Assembly: GCF_007828045.1 (NCBI RefSeq)
Contig: NZ_VITN01000002.1
Span: 372,001-436,000 of the forward strand
Reading direction: 5' to 3'
Source of the DNA: Nitrospirillum amazonense
Lineage (GTDB): Bacteria; Pseudomonadota; Alphaproteobacteria; Azospirillales; Azospirillaceae
DNA: 64,000 nucleotides
A model generated the notes under the pieces. It searched no databases. It worked only from the letters and a program-made list of their open reading frames with translations, and had not been told where the DNA came from. Of the stretch, positions 58,975 to 64,000 are shown in pieces. Both the position numbers and the translations under genes were made by a program. Numbering within the stretch: position 1 is the first letter of the stretch; the number at the start of each line of letters is the position of its first letter.

Positions 58975-59794
58975 TGTCCTGCCGACCGTGCCGGCCCGCG
59001 TGGTCCTTGTCGATGATGACGAGGCCTTCCGTGAGGCGGCCACGGGCGAACTGGAGGACCTGGGCTTCACCGTCACCGGCTTCGCCGATGCGAAGTCGCT
59101 GATCAACTACCTGGCCAGCCCCGACGGCTCGGGCCTGGATGACGGCGCCGCCGACATCCTGGTCATCGACTGGTGCCTGGAGCGCACGCTGGGCATCGAC
59201 CTGCTGCCCGACCTGCGGCGGCGCGGCTGCCGCATCCCGGTCATCTTCCTGACCGGCATGTCCATGCCCGCCAACGAGACGCTGGCCCTGGATCGCGGCG
59301 CGGTCGACTTCATCGACAAGACCCGCGGCATGTCCGTCCTGGCCCGCCGCATCCGCCTGATCCTGCAACCGCCCGTGGCCGCCGCCCCTACCCCTACGGC
59401 TAAGTCGGGCGATGAGATCGTCTGCGGCAAGCTTACCCTTAAGCCTAAGGTCAACCGAGCCTTTTGGCAGGGTCGCGACGTGATGCTTACGGTTACCGAA
59501 TTTAGTATCGTCGAGTTCATGGTGGCCAATTTGGGCGAGCACGTCACCTACCGGGCCATTTACGACCGCGTGCATTGGAGCGGGTTCGTCGCCGGCAGCG
59601 GCGAGGATGGCTTCCGGACCAACGTGCGCTCGTCGATCAAGCGGATCCGGAGCAAGTTCAATGCTATCGATCGTGGCTTTGCGGAAATTGAGAATTTCGC
59701 GGCCTTCGGCTACCGATGGCGTGACCCGGCAAGCGTCGATGCCACAGCGTCTGAGATGGGCCGCCCGCAGGATATCCGGATCACTCACGGTTAG
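58904..59794 (+). CDS. OmpR/PhoB-family response regulator
   Basis: 296 residues from GTG 58904 (GAGG 6 bases upstream). Receiver: acidic LVDDDE, phospho-acceptor Asp89 in DILVIDWCLERTLGIDLL, Thr in VIFLTGMS and Lys139 in DFIDKTRG. The C-terminal winged helix includes KLTLKPKVNRAFWQGRDVMLTVTEFSIVEFMVANLGEHVTYRAIYDRVHW...NVRSSIKRIRSKFNAID. The 'VIDWCL' core and PAN-x-ET helix are slightly unusual. A GTG at 58988 would remove the overlap with the lipoprotein. The gene overlaps the kinase by 56 bases. Confidence 0.88.
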   Translation: MTMTPATANATAWPTSGPWLKPNDVLPTVPARVVLVDDDEAFREAATGELEDLGFTVTGFADAKSLINYLASPDGSGLDDGAADILVIDWCLERTLGIDLLPDLRRRGCRIPVIFLTGMSMPANETLALDRGAVDFIDKTRGMSVLARRIRLILQPPVAAAPTPTAKSGDEIVCGKLTLKPKVNRAFWQGRDVMLTVTEFSIVEFMVANLGEHVTYRAIYDRVHWSGFVAGSGEDGFRTNVRSSIKRIRSKFNAIDRGFAEIENFAAFGYRWRDPASVDATASEMGRPQDIRITHG

Positions 59795-61265
59795 ACTGGG
59801 CTTCCTGCTCGTCATCTTCGCCGCCCTTCCCTTCATCCTCTACGGCCAGTTCGAGACGGCGGATCGCAAGGAAAGGGAGATTGTCACCAAGAACCTGCGG
59901 TACAGCAGCTGGCTCATCGCCCAGGCCTTGAAGCCGCTGCTGAACCGCGAAAGCGGCCCGCCCACCGCGTCCTTGAACGAGGAGCTGGCCAAGTACGGCG
60001 GTGACGGCACCAACCTGAAACTGATGTTCCAGCCCAAGGGTGGGGCCGCCGGCCAGGACGGCGGCTTCTACTTTTTGGCCTCGGCGCCCAAGGTCGGCGC
60101 GGCCGACCTTGGCGCCATCCTGGACAACCTGCAGCGCCACGGCATCGTCTCGCAGGTGGCGGAAAGCTGCACCTGGGACAAGCCGGTCGACATTCGCTAT
60201 ACCCAGCCCACCGGGCATGAGGAGATCCTGACCTCCGTCGTGCCCATCCAGAGCCGCTGGGGCTGCTGGGTCCTGGTTTCCTCCCACGTCACGTCGGAGT
60301 TGCTGGCCACCGCCATCGGCCGCCCCTACTGGCAGACGCCGCAGGTGCGGCTGTCGTTGATGCTGTACCTGGCCGTGGCCGTCATCGCCCTGCTGACCGC
60401 CCTGTCCGTACGCCGCCACATCCGCCACTTCCGCCACGTCGCCCGTGAAATCCGGCAGGGCCGTGTGGCCGGCAACACCTTCGCCAGCCGCAACGCCATT
60501 CCCGAACTGGACAGTGTGGCCCGCGACTTCGACGGCTTGGTGCACGACCTGCACCATGTGGCCGGCGTCATTCGTCAGACGGCGGAGGACAACGCCCATT
60601 CCTTCAAGGGGCCGGTCGCCACCATCCAAGCCTGCCTGGAACCGCTGAAGCGCCTGATCCCGGCGGAGCACGCCCGGGGCAAGCGCGCCGCCGAATTGAT
60701 CGAGCTGTCGCTGGACCGGCTGAAGGCGTTGATCTCCGCCTCGCAATGCCTGGATAACACCATGGCGGACATGATCGAGTCCCCGCGCGAGGCGGTGGAC
60801 CTGACCCAGATCGTGGCCGACATCCTGAAAAGCTACCGCGAGGTGCTGGTGGCGCGACAGATCCGCCTCAGCCGCCAGTTGCCCCCCGACGTGCTGGTCC
60901 GCGCCGGCAAGGTCGCCCTGGCCGTGGTGGTGGAGAACATCCTGGACAACGCCGTCAGTTTCACCCCCGACGCGGGCGCCATCGCCGTGCGCCTGCAGGA
61001 GGAGGACGGCGTCATCAACCTGACCATCGAGGACAGCGGCCCCGGTATCGACCCGGACAAGATCGACAACATCTTTGATCGCTATTTCTCCCTGCGCCCG
61101 CCCGATCACGCCCGCCGCGACGCCAAGGCGGGATCGCCCGGCCACGCCGGCCTGGGCCTGTGGATCGTGAAGCGCAATGTCGAGGCGCTGGGCGGCACGG
61201 TCACCGCCACTAACCGCATCGGTGGCGGCCTGAAGGTCCACATCGTCCTGCCGTCCGCGACGTAA
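59739..61265 (+). CDS. Membrane sensor histidine kinase (PhoQ/ChvG-like)
   Basis: 508 residues from ATG 59739. One N-terminal helix (LTVRLGFLLVIFAALPFILYG), a ~160-residue periplasmic sensor (RKEREIVTKNLRYSSWLIAQALKPLL...GCWVLVSSHV), a second helix (VRLSLMLYLAVAVIALLTALS) and a HAMP-like linker, then H-box DNAHSFKGPVATIQACLEPLK (His about residue 287). The H-S-[FL]-K-x-P form is PhoQ-like. N-box VVENILDNAVSF, G1 DSGPGIDPDKID and G2 GLGLWIVKRNVEALGG complete the ATPase. Pairs with the overlapping response regulator; ligand unknown. Confidence 0.87.
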   Translation: MPQRLRWAARRISGSLTVRLGFLLVIFAALPFILYGQFETADRKEREIVTKNLRYSSWLIAQALKPLLNRESGPPTASLNEELAKYGGDGTNLKLMFQPKGGAAGQDGGFYFLASAPKVGAADLGAILDNLQRHGIVSQVAESCTWDKPVDIRYTQPTGHEEILTSVVPIQSRWGCWVLVSSHVTSELLATAIGRPYWQTPQVRLSLMLYLAVAVIALLTALSVRRHIRHFRHVAREIRQGRVAGNTFASRNAIPELDSVARDFDGLVHDLHHVAGVIRQTAEDNAHSFKGPVATIQACLEPLKRLIPAEHARGKRAAELIELSLDRLKALISASQCLDNTMADMIESPREAVDLTQIVADILKSYREVLVARQIRLSRQLPPDVLVRAGKVALAVVVENILDNAVSFTPDAGAIAVRLQEEDGVINLTIEDSGPGIDPDKIDNIFDRYFSLRPPDHARRDAKAGSPGHAGLGLWIVKRNVEALGGTVTATNRIGGGLKVHIVLPSAT

Positions 61266-61780
61266 ATTCCCGTCAACACAGCTCTTAAGGGAAAATCGTG
61301 GCGATGATCGCTCTCCATTATAGTGTGGCGCGCCGTCATCGCTCGCTTTAGTTGTGATCGCTTGACAACCACACTTGGAGCGGCGTCGGACACGGGGGGG
61401 GCGTATCGCCACGAGCACGAGCCCCGACATCCTGCTGGTCACCACCGACCAGTACCGCTTTCCCCAGCCTGGCCGCGCTGCTGGCCCGGCTGGAGGCGCG
61501 GGACCTGCCGCCTCCGGCGCCCCGACCCCCAACCACTTCGCCCATAACGTGCAGCGTCGCCCCGAAACGGGCGGCGTTGCCGCATCTGCGCCAGCGTGAC
61601 GCACCCGCTCTTGAAAGCGGACACCACCGTCCTACCCTTCCTAGGCGTAAAGGCGGAGGCCCGATGCGCCTGGTGGCCTCCTGCAAATCTCCCGGCCACG
61701 GCTTGGTCACTGGCCCCGGTTCGGCCTGCCCCGTAGCGTCATCTGCAAAGGTTCCCACCCTGAAGCGGAGCGGTCATAAA
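61266..61780. other. Intergenic region between kinase and GDP-mannose pyrophosphorylase
   Basis: 515 bases. Contains an 8-G run (61394-61401), a sulfatase-like remnant (61405-61555) and, near 61760-61780, the leader of the next gene. No intact gene. Confidence 0.5.
61405..61555 (+). pseudogene. Frameshifted remnant of a sulfatase-like gene (N-terminal fragment)
   Basis: The frame from 61423 reads PDILLVTTDQYRFP, the N-terminal metal-binding start of sulfatase/alkaline-phosphatase-superfamily proteins (typical PNILLITTDQxRFP). Similarity continues only by changing frame: SLAALLARLEAR and then PNHFAHN, which resemble the following 'L..LRARG..F.NHY.H' region. Start, catalytic Cys/Ser loop and the rest are missing. 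It looks like a degraded fragment. Confidence 0.4.
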
Positions 61781-63244
61781 ATGCATGACGTGACGGAGCG
61801 CGTGTCCACCCGAGCCCTGCGGACCACGCAAATCCATCCGGTTCTTCTGTCCGGCGGCGCCGGCACCCGGCTGTGGCCCCTCTCCCGGGCGATCCATCCC
61901 AAGCAATTCCTGGCCCTGACCTCGGACCGAACCCTGTTGCAGGAGACGGCTGCGCGCAGCCTGGGCGACGCCGGCTTCGCCGACCCCGTCGTCATCTGCA
62001 ACGAGGAACACCGGTTCATGATCCACGAGCAGTTGCACGGGATGGGGATCGAACCGCAGACCATCATCCTGGAGAGCGCCGCCCGCAACACGGCGCCCGC
62101 CATCGCCGCCGTCGCCCTGTGGTTGATGGACCGCGATCCCGACGCCCTGATGCTGGCCCAGCCCTGTGACCATCTGATCGGCGCGCTACCCGACTTCTAC
62201 CTGGCCGTGGCCAAGGGCGTGCCGGCGGCGCAGGCCGGCCATCTGGTCACCTTCGGCGTCGTGCCCGACAAGCCGGAAACCGGCTACGGCTACATCCGCA
62301 CCGGCGCCCCGCTGGCGGGCGTGGACGGCGTGCGCGCGGTCGAGCATTTCGCCGAGAAGCCCAATACGGAGACGGCGGAGCGCTATCTCGCCAGCGGCAA
62401 CTACCTGTGGAACAGCGGCATCTTCCTGATGTCGGCCCGCCAGTACATCGCCGAGCTGGAGCGCCTGCAGCCGGACATGGTGACCGCCGTGCGCGAGGCC
62501 ATTTCCGCCGGCAAGGAGGATAATGGCTTCTTCCGCCTGGATGAGGCCTGCTTCACCGCCGCCGCGTCCCTCTCCATCGACCATGCGGTCATGGAGCACA
62601 CCGACAAGGCCGCCGTCATCCCGGTGGAAATGGCCTGGTGCGATGTCGGGTCCTGGCGGTCCCTGTGGGACGTCAGCCACAAGGACGATGCCGGCAATGT
62701 CGAGCAGGGCGACGTCATCCTGCAGGACGTGAAGAACAGCTACGTCCACTCCGACGGCCGCCTGGTGGCCGCCATCGGCGTGGAGGATCTGGTGATTGTC
62801 GCCACGGACGACGCCGTGCTGGTGGCCGACGCCGCCCACGCCAAGAACGTGGGCAAGGTGGTGGAGCAACTGCGCCGCCGCAACCGTTCGGAGGAGACCC
62901 ACCACACCACGGTCTACCGGCCGTGGGGCTATTACCGCGCCGTGGACGTCGGCTACCGCTTCCAGGTCAAGCGCATCATGGTGAAGCCGGGTGCGCGCCT
63001 CAGCCTGCAGAAGCACCACCACCGCGCGGAACATTGGATCGTCGTCCAGGGCACCGCGCTGGTGCAGCGCGACGGCGAAAACCGCCTGGTGCGGGAGAAC
63101 GAGTCCGTTCACATCCCCATCGGCATGGAGCACCGCCTGGAGAACCCCGGCAAACTGCCCCTGCACCTGATTGAAGTGCAATCTGGCGCCTATCTGGGCG
63201 AAGACGACATCGTGCGTCTGTCCGATACCTACGGCCGCGCGTGA
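61781..63244 (+). CDS. manC: Mannose-1-phosphate guanylyltransferase / mannose-6-phosphate isomerase (type II PMI, AlgA/ManC)
   Basis: 487 residues from ATG 61781. N-terminal nucleotidyltransferase: LLSGGAGTRLWPLSRAIHPKQFLAL (the G-x-G-T-R-L-W-P-L-S-R signature), the FAEKPN motif and VAWCDVGSWRSLWDV. C-terminal cupin PMI: KRIMVKPGARLSLQKHHHRAEHWIVVQGTA with Zn ligands Q-x-HHHRAEHW, then SVHIPIGMEHRLENPG. It makes GDP-mannose from mannose-6-P/mannose-1-P for exopolysaccharide or capsule. An outer-membrane barrel gene follows. Confidence 0.93.
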   Translation: MHDVTERVSTRALRTTQIHPVLLSGGAGTRLWPLSRAIHPKQFLALTSDRTLLQETAARSLGDAGFADPVVICNEEHRFMIHEQLHGMGIEPQTIILESAARNTAPAIAAVALWLMDRDPDALMLAQPCDHLIGALPDFYLAVAKGVPAAQAGHLVTFGVVPDKPETGYGYIRTGAPLAGVDGVRAVEHFAEKPNTETAERYLASGNYLWNSGIFLMSARQYIAELERLQPDMVTAVREAISAGKEDNGFFRLDEACFTAAASLSIDHAVMEHTDKAAVIPVEMAWCDVGSWRSLWDVSHKDDAGNVEQGDVILQDVKNSYVHSDGRLVAAIGVEDLVIVATDDAVLVADAAHAKNVGKVVEQLRRRNRSEETHHTTVYRPWGYYRAVDVGYRFQVKRIMVKPGARLSLQKHHHRAEHWIVVQGTALVQRDGENRLVRENESVHIPIGMEHRLENPGKLPLHLIEVQSGAYLGEDDIVRLSDTYGRA

Positions 63245-63433
63245 GCGCGGCCCCATTTTCCCGGGACCCAACCCGGGGAGAGGGAGCCAATTGACGCGGA
63301 AACGGGCGGGGAACGGGGGGCAACCCGTTTTTAAACCAAGACGCGGTCCCGCAAGGGCAACGCGCCAAGCCCGAGGTCAAATCCGATGCCTGAATACCAT
63401 CGACGCCATCCCATCCCGTCGTTCGGGAGGGTG

Positions 63434-64000
63434 ATGTACGATCGCCCTCTCGCCCGGCTTCACCCGGCCGCGGAGACGACGGAGGCCGGCGGCCTGAAAC
63501 GGCGCCTGCTGCTGGCTGCGGCCGGGCTGGCGCTGACCGGCGGTCTGGCCGCCGTCCCCGCCAACGCCCAGACGGAAACGTCGCCGGACGACACGGTGGC
63601 CACCCGGCAGCACCCCGAATTCGATCCGCCGGGCATCCGGATGGGTGGCTTCATCCTCTATCCCAGCGTCACGCTGGACGAGGTCTTCGACAGCAACATC
63701 TATGCGACGCAGGGGCATGACACCAGCGACCTGATCACGGTGCTGCAGCCCAAGCTGGAGCTGAAGTCGAACTGGAACGTGCACCAGTTGAACCTGCACG
63801 CCAGCGGCGACATCGACTGGTACGCCCAGCACAGCCGCGAGAACTACGCCAACTACGACATCGGGGCGGACGGCCGGCTGGAGGTCTACCACGACGCGTG
63901 GATATCCGGCGGCGCCGACTACAGCCTGTGGCACCTGCCCCGCACCTCGCCCAACAACATCGTCGGCCAGGCCGACCCGACCGAATACAACCAGGCCTCG
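63434..64000 (+). CDS. Outer-membrane beta-barrel protein, 5' part (BBP2_2-like), truncated by window end
   Basis: 189 residues from ATG 63434 (GGGAGG upstream). An N-terminal cytoplasmic extension precedes a signal peptide (LKRRLLLAAAGLALTGGLAAVPANAQ). The mature start reads FDPPGIRMGGFILYPSVTLDEVFDSNIYATQGHDTSDLITVLQPKLELKSNWNVHQLNLHASGDIDWYAQHSRENYANYDIGADGRLEVYHD. The 'GG[FI]xxxPSxxxxexyddNiya...SDxixxlxPxlxlxSnw..h.lnl' pattern is that of putative beta-barrel porin 2 proteins found in exopolysaccharide clusters. Frame remains open at the right edge. Confidence 0.75.
   Translation, partial: MYDRPLARLHPAAETTEAGGLKRRLLLAAAGLALTGGLAAVPANAQTETSPDDTVATRQHPEFDPPGIRMGGFILYPSVTLDEVFDSNIYATQGHDTSDLITVLQPKLELKSNWNVHQLNLHASGDIDWYAQHSRENYANYDIGADGRLEVYHDAWISGGADYSLWHLPRTSPNNIVGQADPTEYNQAS

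Noticed and set aside
1-64000. tRNA, rRNA, CRISPR arrays or complete insertion sequences
   Set aside because: Looked for cloverleaf-like GTTCRANNC segments, repeat-spacer periodicity and transposase motifs; none seen by eye.

Overview
The window is about 68% GC with typical high-GC alphaproteobacterial codon use. Gene content points to a Rhodospirillales member, probably Azospirillaceae and Nitrospirillum/Azospirillum-like: a RegB/RegA redox two-component system next to a cyo ubiquinol oxidase, a TonB receptor, porins, many MFS exporters and an exopolysaccharide-type region at the right edge. The genus is an inference, since no rRNA is present. I see no rRNA, tRNA, CRISPR array, intact IS element or replication origin.

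Layout: 1-168 is the 3' end of an outer-membrane barrel gene. 221-1748 is a strikingly AT-rich three-gene operon (colicin-E3-like RNase domain, small acidic protein, ImmA/IrrE metallopeptidase). It looks horizontally acquired and is the best candidate for an undescribed toxin/antitoxin-protease system. 1.9-6.7 kb holds a secreted phosphoesterase, a di-haem peroxidase, an EAL phosphodiesterase and a catalase-tail protein. 6.7-10.7 kb is an EmrAB pump with an HxlR regulator and twin operators, then a MaoC hydratase. 10.8-21.2 kb holds a RibH-like protein, a DHA2 transporter, an oxidoreductase, an SDR facing a very large wHTH/ATPase/TPR regulator, two AraC-type regulators and a SLAC1/TehA-like channel. 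21.4-28.7 kb includes a PEBP protein, an MHS transporter, a TonB receptor with a tannase/feruloyl esterase, and a DMT exporter. 28.8-29.2 kb is a toxin-antitoxin pair whose ParE toxin has lost its N-terminus.

30-33 kb carries a porin and small envelope proteins. 33.3-39.3 kb is a beta-oxidation operon (FadB-like fusion, thiolase, acyl-CoA dehydrogenase, SDR) with a divergent GntR/FCD regulator and a consensus FadR-family operator. 40.9-47.0 kb is cyoABCD followed by regB-regA. 47.0-50.7 kb repeats the SDR-versus-giant-regulator convergent arrangement. 50.8-56.4 kb is an oxidative-stress-like group (LysR, pirin, Dps, haloperoxidase-type hydrolase, XRE regulator, SDR). 56.5-64.0 kb has a beta-helix exoprotein, an overlapping lipoprotein/response-regulator/histidine-kinase operon, a GDP-mannose pyrophosphorylase/PMI and the start of an outer-membrane barrel protein, which suggests surface polysaccharide synthesis continuing past the right edge.

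Start codons were chosen from visible Shine-Dalgarno sequences and family length. Functions rest on motifs read by eye; no database search was run.
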